Notes under the pieces: generated by a model
What the model was told of the DNA's origin: nothing
What the model saw: the letters and a program-made list of their open reading frames with translations, nothing else
Database searches by the model: none
NCBI GenBank assembly: GCA_022496185.1
Contig: WTXG01000001.1
Coordinates: forward strand, 868,001 to 932,000
Source of the DNA: Multifurca ochricompacta
Lineage: Eukaryota; Basidiomycota; Agaricomycetes; Russulales; Russulaceae
DNA length: 64,000 nucleotides
Direction of reading: 5' to 3'
Made by a program: the position numbers and the translations under genes
Shown here: one piece after another, positions 46,003 to 61,717 of the stretch
How positions within the stretch are numbered: position 1 is the first letter of the stretch
Layout of the letters: each line of letters starts with the position of its first letter

Positions 46003-48185
46003 CTATAATCCAGCCGAGGTAGTGGGATTAGTGTCATCGAGGATGAGAGATGTCCTTACCACACGTTGGGGCCTAGAAATTATCGCGTTTGGCGACTTCC
46101 GTTCGACAGTCACGATGGTTGCCAGGACAGCACTACTAGGCTCCAACTTTGTGTCAGAGGTCCTGAACTGGGCTGCGATCTGAGCAGGACTTTGGTCAAG
46201 AGATGTCAGGTCTATTATGGACAATTTCAGGGAAGCAGTAAATGCCCCATGAAGGAGTGGCGCACCTCCTACAATGAACGAAGTTACGTCGTACTGCGTT
46301 CCAGCTGACTCTGTGCGACCACTGAATCCCAAAATTGCGATATTATTGCTATCTCTGGTGGAAGTAGGGAACTTCTGTTCTCTAATATTAACGGATATTC
46401 GGGGGAGTGTCTGGGTCGATGCTAACGACGGCTGACGACCGTTTCGGAGGTTTCCCATAAATTGCCGGATTTGAGGCGGTTCAGGAAAGATGCTAAGCAA
46501 AAAGTCGCTCCTAAACGAAGCCGTGGGATCATTTCCGTTCATCGAGGGTTCTTGAGCCTTACTTTTCTCAGGGAAGTTAGAGATGGCGTCCGGGCTTTCG
46601 TCAGGTTGCTCTTGTTCTTCACATCGCCCCAGCGCTAATATCCGCAACGCTGCAATGCCCCTCTCCAGCTCCTTCTGCTCGCGCAGTAAGGTTTCAAAGC
46701 CGGATACTTGAGAGAAGAGAAGTGAAAGAGCCACCACCTGGCGGCTGTGACTCTATGGAGGAACGGGCGCATTCTCGTGCAACTTGAATAGCACTGGGGC
46801 CCTGGGTAGGAGGGCCAAGCGCGGTACGCAAAGTGATTATGGCCGGCGCCGTGGTCACCAGGACCGCTTGGGAAGATGGCTTGCTAATTTCATATGCGAC
46901 AGACGAGTGGGCCCCAACAGATGAGAAAACAGGGTTCTTCCATCTCATATTCTCTTTAGCGTCAGGGGGTAGGTCATTAGAGCCTGCAGGGCTTCTCTTC
47001 TCAGTAGAGTGTGTAGTGACTTCGCGGTCAACTTCCTCCTTGAATCGCGACTGCTTGTCGTCCTCGAAAGTAGGCCTGAACGGGATCAATAGCCTCCCAT
47101 ACGTATTACGGCCAAGCCAGGACGACGCGCGCTGGGCTGACATTCCCAACCAAGCCGGACTAGCAGAATTTGCACTATAGGATGAGATGCGGAGACCACG
47201 AAACGAAGACCCTCACTTAATGTGCGAAGGACGCGTAAAGCTTTCGGCCAATTCCACGGGATAAAAGAGAGAACCATGGTCGTGATTATGAGAATGTAGA
47301 GTTCAATGGCTAGCAGAAAACGACCGAGAGTCGTTTCCGAGAATGCGACTTTGTAGTCAGTAACACTACATGTGGATAACTTACAAACTATCAAGTTCCC
47401 AATTCCGACGCTCATATTTATGAGCAGGGCAAACGACGTTTTTGCCGCCGCCTAGTGGTCTCCACGATCAACGCATTGAGCAACAACTTGACAACGTAAG
47501 TCCCAGAAGCTGTGATTTCTTTGCGCTCTCGATGTCATAGACAGGCCCGTATCTGCGCAAAGCCCATATCGTACGCCAACGAGCTTGAAGCACTAATACT
47601 GAGAGGGAAGCCGCAAGTGTGGACCATCAGAAGCACAGAGCCTGTTATGCCCCAGCGCAACCAGCTCCCGCTGTGTATCTGCAGGAAGGAGGCCGAGCCT
47701 TGCTCACAGAGCGGAGGCTGGGAAACATAAACCCAGAAAAATATGAAACGTAACCCAGATGCAATGCTGTGTAAAAATTTCGCTGATTGTAACGAGCGGA
47801 TGGATAAACGCTTGAGTGATAGTTAAAGCCTGACTGAAAGGGTCGTGCCGAAAGCAAATTTGGCCGAGGTCGATAATTGCAGCAAAAAAGGTGAAGAGAG
47901 CAGAAGCAAGAAGGAAAAGAGACGCCCTGAATGGAGTGAAATCAGTGGATGTCTGCGTTAATTGGCTCTAAAAACCGACAGATTGACTTTCTTCAAGATC
48001 AAAAAGAATGTCAACACGGCGAAAATGAGTAGCCCAACCGAAAGGGCAGGGATGTCAGTCAGTAAGGAGCCAACCTAGTATTTGATAACAGAGTGCCAGC
48101 ACATTGCCCTTACAGTGGTCCTGTCGAATCCGAGATTGGCTGAGGCTGAGGAGAAGATCGCCGCCCACGAGGATAAAGATGACAT
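46003..48185 (-). CDS. Unknown multi-pass membrane protein with disordered tail
   Basis: I do not recognise the family. The ATG at 48183-48185 gives MSSLSSWAAIFSSASANLGF, followed by hydrophobic segments ALSVGLLIFAVLTFFLILK, ASLFLLASALFTFFAAIIDL, SWLRWGITGSVLLMVHT and FLLAIELYILIITTMVLSF. At least four or five membrane passes are likely. The C-terminal half is soluble, with KPSSQAVLVTTAPAIITLRT, a charged helix LREQKELERGIAALRILALG and a Ser/Thr-rich end. The stop is at 46003. Most junctions in the first half are inferred from hydrophobic continuity only. Confidence 0.6.
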
Positions 48186-48566
48186 CTCGGTACTCAGAAC
48201 TCTAGAACCAAAGTTGTTGCAGCCAACGAGTACACAAAGGAGGCTTATCCGGGGGGTTAGACGTGCAAGTGCAACAGAGATAGATGAGTGACAGCAGCGT
48301 GCTATTGTCCCGGGCGGGTTCGAACGCCTCGAAGAAAAGTAGCAGAAAAGGAGAGTAAAAGAAAGAAATTTAAAAAGTGAAACGAAACGAACTCAAGACG
48401 GATGTAATGAAAAAAAAGAGGATGGGAGCTCGTATCGATAGCCATAATGCTCATAATCTCGTCTCTATGCTGTATCAACGGTCGTCCGTGGTCGTCGCCG
48501 CGCTGATATTAATAATACAGTACACAGACTGCGGCTAAATAGTGCCGTCAACCCAATCAAGATCAC
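48186..48566. other. Intergenic region upstream of the membrane-protein gene
   Basis: A short GC-rich palindrome-like patch containing GGTTCGAA (near 48320) was examined as a tRNA T-arm and rejected. No gene is seen. Confidence 0.45.
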
Positions 48567-51408
48567 TCACAATGCGCCCCCACCGGTCAGCTGCTGCACC
48601 AAAAGCATTCCCCGGCCTTCACCTCTCATCCCAATGGCAGACTTTGGTCGTGGGCGAATCGTTCCTTTCGAACCCCCAGCGGTGAATTGAACAGCAACTT
48701 TTGTTGGACTGCTGAGCTGTTTCGTCGGGCTTAAGCGTCCTCCAGTCACGTGTCTAGATAGGGCGCTATCCACACCTCCACCCCCCGAAAGCCCTGTGAA
48801 TTGACGGGCAATGGTTGTACTACCTGTGTGTTGAGAGGCAATGCGATCGAACTGTCCAGAATCGACCGCCGAATCATGCTCTTTATGCTTCAAAGGAGAT
48901 GAACGCGTCGGAGATGCTTCAGAAGACCGTAGCTCATAGGGAAGAAGTAACTAGAATCAGATCAAAGATCAAAAATATAGTCCCCAGGGTGCGTTTAGAG
49001 GGAAAAGAGGACATACCAAACAGTCCCGACACCAGACACCGCCTGCACCTATATCCCTTTTGGCCGAACTATCTAACTGTTTACCACAACCTGGTTGACC
49101 ATTAACCCTCCTTCCACCACGTCCCTTTGCCTGCTTGCCGCCGCAAACCAAGCACGATGAATGCCATCGCTGACCTTGCGGCCCTGGCACAACGCCACGC
49201 TCCATGGGTGAGACGCCCCGGAAGCATCCCGGGCAAGATGTCGAGGTACCGAAACGTGGCATGGGATTTGGAGCATTGGCCGCAAACTGGAGAGGAGCAG
49301 AATACCGACTGGACAAGCGTGTTGTGGCTGATGTGGCTGAAGGTGGGGATGTGGATGGAAAATGCTCTCGCAGAGCTCTAGAAAGGGTCTCGGAGGGCCG
49401 AGAGGCACTCAGAACAGGGTTTGCAGCAAGGGGCTTGAGAGAGGCAGTTCTCTCAGCAGGAGCACACTAGGATGTTATGGATAGGTTACTCAGTACGCCT
49501 CACAATGTCAGAGCGAACACTCACGTCGAGGTGACAAGCGCCCCTGACCCCTCTTACGAACACTGCTCGGCCGGTCTCCTTTTCTTCAAACAAGCCATTG
49601 CAAATTCTGCACCTGAAACAGTCCGCATGATATGTTCTGGGGAGTGAGCCGGCGGAAGAAGGTTCGGGCACGGAAACATATTTGCCTCCATGAATTACAT
49701 CGAACAAAGGGAGGTAGCACTTCGCACACCTCGCGTCGGGAGGCGGAGAGTGTACATAAGTGCGATTGGAGACCAGTGGCTTCGTATAAACGTTAAAGGT
49801 TTCGCTTGTGGGGTCTGAAGTTCTGGTATTTAAGGAAGCAGGATTAATCGAGCGTCCCGAGAGACTCAAAGGGGGTGAGGAAGAGAGGAGGCTGGCCAAA
49901 TCCTCCTGCTCTCCATTTAAACTTGGGGGCGAAGAGGGTCTAGAGGAGATCGTTGCAGTGTCCGAATGATCAGATGTTAATGAGGGAGTGGATGCCGCAG
50001 ACGAAAGCGACAGCATAGAGTCTCGATCTGTTCGCATCGACGACGCAGAGCCTTTGTGACGAAGTAAGCGGAAGTCTGAGTAACGCATCGAGGACTTGGT
50101 CGGCGTCTCTGACGCATCAACGTCGAGACGCGGAGGATGCACGTGCACATGCTTGTCAAGTGGCGAGTCCACTTGTTTCAAAAACCTCCTCTTGACCGCC
50201 TCAATGGCTTCCGGAGTGACTTTAGTCGGACTCCTCGCAGTGGACCTGGGAGGTGTAGAACTCTGTCGCGAGGGCTCTATAATGTCCTTCGGTGGTGGCA
50301 AAGCGGAACGGCCGGGACCGTCATACGGGAAAGACACTGGAGACGATGGTGACCAAGATTTGGGAGCACTAGCACTAGAAGGTGATACCAGGGCCGGGTC
50401 AGAAGGACGAGCGGCCAGATCATGGTTAGTATCTAGAACGGGTTCACGACGTCGAATGCCAAGTACTTGCTCGAGCTCTTCAATCGTGGAACTTCCCTTT
50501 CGAGCCTTTCCCGAATTTGGTATCGAAGTTGATTTGAATCCCCCGACACAGTCAACATCATCTTTGGTAGTCGGAGCCCGAGCCCTGAGCTTTCCGGAGC
50601 TATCACCCCTGTCAAGGCACGTGTCAAAGCACTCTGCACAGGACGGGCGACCCAACAGATCTACCATGGGGTTATCACCGATGTTCTTGCTGCATCCCAA
50701 GCAATGAAAGCATCTTTTATGCCAAACGTGACCAGCGTTCTCGATAAAACCGCCCTCGCTTTTCAAGATTAAGACAGGACGAGCACACTCTACGCAATTT
50801 CCGCGTGAGCCGCCATTCTGAGAGAAACAAGTACGGCACATATAGCGCTCTCCAGCAGCCCCTGAAGGATCTGGATAAATGGTCGCATCAGGTGTGAATG
50901 CCGCATAGCAGAAGTGACAATGAAAGCTTTTCAATGTTTCCTTGGGTTGAAGCACTGAGCCATAAACCTTGGAGAGTTCGGAAGTGTATGGGGAAGAGAT
51001 GATATCAGGAGCCAACGACATAACATCCTCACTCAGGTTTTTATTCTTCAGAGGAGAAAACGGGCGTGAGTCGGTGGTAGAGGCTATATGCTCCGAGACA
51101 CGAGGAACAAGCGCGGCAACACCTTGAGGGTGAAGGGAGGGAGATGAACGCTCGACCGTGACGCTTCTCGGTAGAGTAGATGGATTTAAGCTTTTGGAAA
51201 CATAAGTCTGAGACCATCTATCCTTGTTAGCACCTTGGACAGACTGCTTATTCCATTCTACCACGGGAGCTTGGGGAATGAGGAGAAAGTGCTTGAGAGT
51301 AAACTAATGGGATGAAGTGTAAAACTTGTACTCACCAACTGGTGCCCCACCACATTTATTGCAGCGAGAGCCAGAAACTATATCGCCGCAACGACGACAA
51401 AAAGCCAT
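48567..51408 (-). CDS. LIM-domain protein with N-terminal zinc-ribbon-like motif
   Basis: LIM domains are paired zinc fingers that mediate protein contacts at actin and polarity sites. Exon 1 (ATG 51406-51408) encodes MAFCRRCGDIVSGSRCNKCG, a CX2C...CX2C zinc-ribbon-like start. A disordered region precedes LIM 1 (FHCHFCYAAFTPDATIYPDP to PSCAECFDTC). LIM 2 runs from RCAKCYLPLFDVIHGGKYV to GACHLD, and a third starts CPGCFRGVSPMERGVVPG and ends VWCRDCLV. Between LIM 1 and 2 lies about 300 residues of Ser/Pro-rich linker. The layout is like fungal paxillin-type or Pxl1/Rga-type LIM proteins, but no RhoGAP domain is seen. The C-terminus is basic and Gly-rich. Confidence 0.85.
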
Positions 51409-51602
51409 AGATGAAGATGAAGATGAAGAGGAACCTGAACCTCAGCTCGACCAACCTCTTTTGGTGAATGTGATCACGTGACAGAGATGATGACCCAATT
51501 GTCACGAGTTGCTGGGTGGTCTCTAGTCTTTCTGGTCTCTACTCACTTTCCTCCTTCCTTCCCTCACTGGCATTCCTCCTGTAGCATACATCCATCTACG
51601 CT

Positions 51603-53983
51603 ATGACGAATCAGTCTCTATTAACGAGGGAACTTCTTGAAGGTATGAAGCGTGCTGATTTACAAAGAGTATGCAAGGTGCGTGTTCTTCCTGCTTGCTT
51701 CACTTCTGTCAACCACTCTGAACACGCGTTTAAACCGCGCAGGAACGTGGTCTTAAAGCAAATCTCAAGACGGAAGCAATGATTGAACTATTACTTGACT
51801 CATCACCGTTCGTGTTCTTCCTTGCATGCCCCCCTTAAAGCCGACTTCCCGTTATTATCTATAGTCCACACTTCCCTCGACGCCCTTCGCGCCATCGCAC
51901 CGTGTCAATGCGGGGCGCCGGCCGACAATCCTCAGCACAGTCGCGTCTGAATTCGACGAGTTCTGTGATTATTCACTCAGATACCGATGATGATGGACAA
52001 CATACTGTCAAACCGGAATCCGAAGCCCCATCGAGCCTTCACCCTGGCCCTATGACGCGGACCAGAAAAGCTCGAGATGCCCAGCTACGACTTGGCGTCG
52101 GACGTCCCACAGTTGCCGGAGGAAAAGGAGCCCGAACGGTGACCAGGTCGGTCAGCGATGCAAAGGGCGCACGCTCACGGAGTGGTCGTAGAGCACAACC
52201 CGCGCAAGATCCTATTGTGGAAGGTTCGTGCGGGCGTCATTATCCCCCCTCAACACTTAACCTTCTCGGAATTGTTAACGGCTTCCTATGCAGGTCTGTG
52301 TTCCTATGTTTCGTCGTTTACAATTGCGTGAACTGCACCTGACAGGTTCTACCGAGGTGGCTCTCCTGCCTCCATCTAATCAAGAGACCTCTCAGTCACC
52401 GGCGGATGAGAATGGTGATATTCACAGAGTATCTACCATGGATGTTAGGACAGTCCAGGCTAGGGTGAGGGCAGTTGTGGAAGAGCAGGTACGTATCCCT
52501 TCATACCCCTGTCGTTCGCTCTTCTTGTAGTTCTCATTCTTTCGCAGATCCGACCGTTACAACGCACAGTTGCATCACTTCAGAGACAACTTCAGCAACA
52601 GGCATCGGCCCATGCTCGAGAAGTAGCCGCGCTGAATGACAGAGTCAAGGCAGTCATGAATGAACTACGAGAGTTACATCGACACACGGAATCTATTCAA
52701 CTATTGAGAAAATCTATGGAGCAATTGCAAACAGACTTAGAGCGTGTGCGACAGGGTCGAACCTCAGAGCCCGTCCATGAGCCCATTAAGATATCTGCTC
52801 CGATAGGTATACCGCCTGTCGGTCCATCTTATATTACAAGCGCCAGGTAAGCTTCAGGCATTCATCATTCGGCTATCTGACGATCAACCCTATCATCCAG
52901 GGCGCATCGTCAACCCGAACCAATCGGGCATCCACGAGCGTCTCGAGCAAGCCCTGCATTTGAATACCCCCCGCCACCTGCAGGCTCGCCAACAAAGCCA
53001 CCATCCCGGGAAGTACCGATGCAAACAAGCATCTTAGGGAAGCGACATCGATCTACGGATACCTGTGATGCCACCGAGATGTTGTTGTTGGGGACTGGCC
53101 AGGAGGAGACATCCGACAAAGAGTTGCGCAAGAGTGCCCCCCATTCGAGCCGAAAGCGTGCAAAATTGGAGCAGCAAACGGAAAATGCCCACGAGGCACC
53201 CGTTGCGGGTCCTTCGAACACAGTAGCCCACGGACAAGCAGGAAATGACACGTTGGCGGATCAAACACCACATGTAGTTCCACTAAGACAGCCAGCAATT
53301 TATACACAAACGATCCCAAGACAACCCCAAATGGTATAGTCGGTGACGAGATATTTACCGATCAAGATTTCGACTTTTTCGACAATCCACCTAACCTCCA
53401 ACCAGATTCGCGACCATACCCTTCACAAGCGGAGGAGAGTCAGCACCCTTTTATGTTTGCCTTTCCTGGTGTACCGCAGCTGACCTCGACGCCGGTTCCT
53501 ACCGGGCCATTACTTGACCCGTCGAGCTCACCAGTTCTAAGTAGCCTCCCTTTTCCGGAACGACCCCATTCTCCTAGCCCCAGTCCTGCTCCTCCAATGC
53601 CTCACCGGGCTGTCGTACCGCGCCCGCCGCAAAGTGAGGCATATCGCCCTTTCGGATTCCCGGTCGAAAGTAGGGTCCCTCCCAGTTCCTCAGTGACTCA
53701 TGGATCGGCAAGCGACTCATATACTGTTCTCCGCACACCCCCGCACACCTCACCTGACATGCCAAGCTTCGACTCTGATCTAATTGATGGCCGGCAGAGA
53801 GCGTCTAGTAACGATGTCGGTGCCGGCTTAGGTATGACGTCTATGCCTGTTCGAGGGAAAGACACACCGGCAGCCCCGGCGCGGCGCACGATGTATGGGA
53901 CAGAGTTAGATGTGGAAACAAGATTTGGCGATTTTGGTGTTGAGGGTGTCGCTTCCAATTTCTGGGCAGGAGGGAGATTTTGA
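51603..53983 (+). CDS. SAP-like domain protein, otherwise disordered
   Basis: The first two exons join as LLTRELLEGMKRADLQRVCK and ERGLKANLKTEAMIELLLDS, a helix-turn-helix that fits a SAP DNA/RNA-binding motif. The rest is mostly disordered and basic-to-acidic, with TMDVRTVQARVRAVVEEQIR and LQRTVASLQRQLQQQASAHA forming a coiled coil at mid-protein, a bipartite basic patch (HSSRKRAKLEQQ) and a Pro-rich tail ending FGVEGVASNFWAGGRF. A nuclear or chromatin role is inferred. Start ATG is 51603-51605, 194 bp from the divergent LIM gene. Confidence 0.7.
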
Positions 53984-54266
53984 TTTTGATTAATGGGGCA
54001 CCGATCGATCGACATCTTAACTGCGAACATGTAAACCGTAATAATGTTATTTTTATCATTGTCGCGCCATGTACTAGTACAATTTGCAACACGCATCTAT
54101 TGAGTCACAAAAGTGCTGCTAACAAAGGGTTGAAGTGAGAAAGCTTCGGGATTACATGCGGACTACGAACATCCAGGTTACATTTGAATCCCAACTGAAC
54201 GCCGACTTATCGTTCTCGAGAGATGTGGGCAATACTTGTTGCGGAAAATAAGACGTGTCCGAGGGC
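53984..54266. other. Convergent spacer between SAP and MAPK genes
   Basis: It holds the two 3' ends and no gene. Confidence 0.5.
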
Positions 54267-55775
<1,509 letters not shown>

Positions 55776-56081
55776 CGACGAAATAGAGATAAAAGGAGAG
55801 GGTAGAGGGAGAGAGAGAGATAGAGAGAGGGTGATATGGGGTCGTCATCATCATCATCAGCATCAACATCAATATCAATATCATCACAATTAAATTCAAA
55901 TCCATCATCTGAGGGCGGCGAATGTTCTCCCGCGCGTTCCCGTTCCCCTCCTCTGATCATATATATATATATACACCAAACCTGAACCACACAACACAAT
56001 TCGACACTGACTACTCTACTGAAGGAGGAGGACGGATATAGATGTCCCCGCAAGCCAACTCATCGCACGGCCGTTACTCTT
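55776..56081. other. MAPK 5' leader/promoter with simple repeats
   Basis: It contains GA-rich tracts (55797-55840), CAT repeats (55845-55885) and an (AT)n run near 55960-55972. Both flanking genes are on the minus strand, so it also holds the RPL22 3' UTR. Confidence 0.6.
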
Positions 56082-56625
56082 TTACTCTTCCTCCTCTTCA
56101 TCAGGTCCCCTACAAACGCAACATAGTGAGATTAGCAAGTCTGATCAGGACACGGCAAGACTTACTCGATGTTATAGAAGCGGAGTTGATAAATGTCCTT
56201 GCCGGATGCAACAACCCGGAGATAGTCCCTCAAAGAATTTTTCTTAAGGAATTTTTTTGTGAGATACTTCAAGTATCGCTTCGAGAAAGGGATATTGGAT
56301 GTAACGGTGGCCCTGTTTTGATCTGCTTGAGAGGTTAGTAAACAATACGCGCGTATTAAAAGCTAATTTTTGACACGAACTGTCACGCGTAATCTTGACG
56401 TTGTCGCCCAATTGGCCCGCCTTACCATCGACCTTGATGCGGTCATGAAGGAATTTCTCGTAGGCAGCCCCATCGAAAAGGCCATCGTTCGCAGGGCGAG
56501 AATAGTCGATGATAAATTTATGCTTTGCAGCAGGAGTTTTGGATGTGGGAGCCTTGGGCTAGAGATATATGGTTCAACCTACTGAGAAGGAGACTCAGCA
56601 AAGCGAGACCATTAGAACTGACCAT
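56082..56625 (-). CDS. RPL22: 60S ribosomal protein L22
   Basis: L22 (eL22) is a structural protein of the large subunit. Exon 1 is only ATG at 56623-56625, with donor GTCAGT and acceptor CTCTAG before 56558. The protein continues [52 protein letters not shown], then [40 protein letters not shown] and [12 protein letters not shown], stop TAA 56082-56084. All introns resolved are GT-AG. Apparent plus-strand ORFs in this interval are shadows. It is divergent from CBF5. Confidence 0.95.
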
Positions 56626-56639
56626 AGTGGCGAGAAGAG

Positions 56640-56662
56640 TGAATGAATGAATGAATGAATTG
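56640..56662. repeat. (GAAT)n repeat in RPL22-CBF5 promoter
   Basis: About five GAAT units 15 bp upstream of the RPL22 ATG on the shared promoter. Confidence 0.85.
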
Positions 56663-56875
56663 GGCTTGGTGTTGGGTTGAATTTAAAGTTTTACTTTGCA
56701 TTTTACGTGTTTGTTAACTGTACAGCTCATTTACGGTAAATTCCGAACGTAAGGGATGATCTAGATAAGGAAATAATTTCTCATACCGTATACCGTCATC
56801 TCATCCAACTCGTTGAGTCGTCGAGCCGCCGTTGAGTTGAGCCCACAGCTTACAGGTTTTAGAAAGAGCGACGCG

Positions 56876-58635
<1,760 letters not shown>

Positions 58636-60242
58636 TCTCTTTGCGTTATATCTGCTACACTATTCTGTGTGTCACTATTCTGGACCTCCATATTCTGTTC
58701 CATTTGTATTGACTTCTAATGCACTGGCGCAAGTACAGCGCGATGATCATTGCACCAAAATTATCAGCGGGGCTGGTCATTCATTTGTAGAAGAGTAGCA
58801 TGATGAGGGATACAGGACGCGACACTGCACTAGCAACCTTCATTCCCCTCCGCACAGCTTCCATTCTATCATTACTCGCATTACTCGCATTTTTCGATTC
58901 GGTTGCCGTTGCACTTGGCGCTGCCACACCAGGTCAGCACAAAGTTCCAGCTGGCAACCACCACTCGATTCGAGTACGCACTTTCTCCCTATCGCCTTCG
59001 GTAGAGCCGAGGCACCTTGCTCTTTATGAAGAGTATCTGATATTTTCAATTCCTCCGGCCTCTAATGGCGGCTTTGTATCATACCGAGGGCATTTTTGTT
59101 CTTTCTGAGAGCCAAAAGGGACTTCGCAGAGGATTTGAGTGGCATGATACCGAATCATGTTTAACAACGATCCTGGTCCGGTTGCTACAGACTCCCTTGC
59201 TACACGGGATAAGCAAGCAATCCAAGTGCAAAGGTGCAAAAGGTGCTTTTGTCATTGATGCCCTTGCCATCGTATAAAGGGATGAATGCCCAAACGAGGC
59301 GACCATGTGGCCACCTTCCATCGCCGCCACTGCCATCTCCGACAAAGAGATGACTTTGACCTGGGAGACCACCAATAGACCTGCAACTGAGCGCTCAGAA
59401 AACTTATGCAATAGCCATACATACATGGATAAGGAGCGTACGGTTGGTGCAGACTTATGGGCACCTATTTCATGACAACCGCTTGGTACAGTATTTATGT
59501 ATCCTGCCAACAACAAATCACAAACTGGACCTCCCAATAGTTCGTCATTGCTGGCCTGCGTGATGTTTCTCTCTTAGTCAACTGAGCCCGGACCGATGGA
59601 CTGAGACTGGCATCAAGTGGGGCGACAGGGGCTGCCTACACGCCAAGTAACTGGAGTTCCGCATGTAAGACCTCCCATCCCACTCCCACTTCTTTCTAAT
59701 TTCCGCGCTTCTCTCATGGGGGGATAGGGAGGTTTGTTGATAAGTCGTCTCTCAGCTTTTTGGACAAACCGAGTTACAACCTAGACGTGACAGCGTCATG
59801 TTTTCTGTACAGGGCCAAACTCTATGCTAAACTCGAGATGTTGATCCTTGACTGAATGCCACAAACTTGCAACCTCAGGTCGTAGACAGTGTGTGATATT
59901 TTCCTCCTTAGCCAGAGACTGCGAACCTTTAATGCATATGAGCACAAGTTACGGACGTGATCTTTGTTATGGTGGCACCCTGAGTCGTTATCAACGATCG
60001 CTAGACCGCCCACCTGCTCATGTGTCAGACGAAAGGGCGCGTTTTCCTCTTTTCAGAAGGTTCGTGAAGTACTACTGTTCTGTATGTATATTTACGGATG
60101 ATGGATGGGACGATGGAAGTGGGACTTTCAACACGGGGGCACCGTTCTCTACAACAATGTCGTGGAGAGGTGGAGAGTAGTGGAATTGACCTTTCTCTCT
60201 CTTTCAAGCTGCACTGTCTCAGGTTCTCTTCGACCGTCGGCG
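58636..60242. other. Gene-poor stretch of 1.6 kb
   Basis: I see no recognisable gene. Several ORFs of 60-150 codons on both strands lack conserved features. One at 58801-59108 (+) has a hydrophobic N-terminal stretch (see separate entry). A TATA-like CGTATAAAGG occurs near 59269. The last part holds the cyclin H promoter. Confidence 0.45.
58801..59108 (+). CDS. Possible small secreted or membrane-anchored protein
   Basis: This 102-codon ORF has a hydrophobic segment SILSLLALLAFFDSVAVALG at about residues 22-41 that could be a signal anchor or signal peptide, then a polar stretch without recognised domains. No intron, homology or promoter evidence supports it beyond this. It may be chance. 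Confidence 0.2.
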
Positions 60243-61452
60243 ATGTTGCAATCACCAACCCCCCATGAAGTCGGGTCCCCCAAAAAAACGCCTCTCTTTC
60301 AAAGCAGTACTCAGTACAAGAACTGGCGATTTTCGGAGGAACAGTTAATGGCAACCAGAACAACACTGAACGAAGCTGCGGTTGCTGCAATTCGGAATAC
60401 GTTTGAGAGTGATTCGGTGAGTAGACAAAGTAACGCCGCCTAGAGTCACTGAATGAGTCGACAAATCTATGTATAGCCTGGTTCATCTTCAGATATCCAG
60501 TTCCTCGACGCTCACGAGGAGCATCTCCTCGTCAAACTGTATATCACCAAAATATCTCAGCTATGTGGCCACTTTCGCTTCCCAGAAGAAGTAGAAGCGA
60601 CAGGTATTACATACTTGAAACGCTTTTATCTCAAAAATACGGTGATGGATTGGCATCCCAAGAACGTTATGTGAGGGCACAATGAATCCGCGCAATGCGC
60701 AATGAACATGAACTAGCTGTTTACTCTCCGCTCTCCGTACAGGCTTACCGCTTTGTTCCTTGCTACAAAAACGACCAATCATCCCATCTCGCTCGAATCT
60801 TATACATCGAATATACCAAGGACGAACCCATCTGACGTCCTCGACCTCGAATTTTTAGTCGCTCAAAGTCTTGCATTCGAATTCGCTGTATGGCATGCTC
60901 ACCGCGCCTTCTGGGGCATATGGCTTGACGTACAAGTTCGGCTTTGCTTGCGTCTATACAGACTTTTCGTTAAAACGCTGCCAGGAAATATCTCAGGCAC
61001 CCCCACATGAACAACTACAGGCAATTTATGACACGGCTCTGCAACATATCCGCACGTCTCGACTGACTGACGTAGAGCTTATATATCCCCCTTCCCAGAT
61101 CGCTCTGGCCTGTCTATCACTTTCTCACCCTGAAATTGCGGCATCTTGGGCACGCTCAAAGCACGCCGATACCGCCCTCGAGGCAATCGAATCCATCAAG
61201 CGGACAATCACTCGGGATGGGGACATCCCATCGGTAGACGTTGTCCGCGAAATCGATCGACGGCTTAAGATTTGCAAAAACCCGGAGAAGGTAGTTGGCA
61301 GCAAAGCTTATTTACTGAAGAAAGCTAAGGAGGAGAAGGAGGCCGAGCTTAAGAGGGTGAGGAAAGCAGAGAGCACTAGGAAGGCAGCGGAGCAAGACGA
61401 CCCTTTTGGCGAAGAGCTTGCAGGGCGCGCCAACCTGGACGACGACGACTGA
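60243..61452 (+). CDS. CCL1: Cyclin H (CCL1), TFIIH kinase cyclin
   Basis: Cyclin H activates CDK7/Kin28 in TFIIH, which phosphorylates the RNA polymerase II tail. Conserved blocks are STQYKNWRFSEEQLMATRTT, LNEAAVAAIRNTFESD, LVKLYITKISQLCGHFRFPE, TYLKRFYLKNTVMDWHPKNV, LTALFLATKTTNHPISLESY and LDLEFLVAQSLAFEFAVWHA. The second cyclin fold is SRLTDVELIYPPSQIALACL. An intron after WLDVQ (GTTCGG to GCCAG, about 70 bp) joins to EISQAPPHEQLQAIYD. The tail is acidic (GRANLDDDD). The ATG at 60243 is the first suitable one, but an earlier start is not excluded. Confidence 0.9.
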
Positions 61453-61717
61453 AGTTGAACCGGGGACAATGACTTTGACTCTGACAAGCCCACCAAACCT
61501 ACGTTTGTAGTTTCCTTTATTTGCTGATGGGCTTGACGACCCATAACGAGCATTCAGCTGTTAGATGAACCGCCGTAACTACGATCCACTGACGTGAATC
61601 TGTCACCGTAATCAATGCTGACCGTTTGGAACGACGTAACATAACGAGACACGGAGTTACAAGGCTTCATGATAGAACATACTCTCATAAGGCCAGAAAA
61701 AAAGCTGCATGTTCTGT

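Noticed and set aside
48310..48335. GGTTCGAA in a GC-rich palindrome, resembling a tRNA T-arm
   Set aside because: The five-base stem does not pair properly around a seven-base loop, and no acceptor, D-arm or anticodon arm can be placed.
56042..56585. Plus-strand ORFs of 98 and 71 codons
   Set aside because: They are shadows of RPL22 on the minus strand, which matches the family over its full length.
59079..59537. 152-codon minus-strand ORF
   Set aside because: Composition looks random, with no recognised motif.
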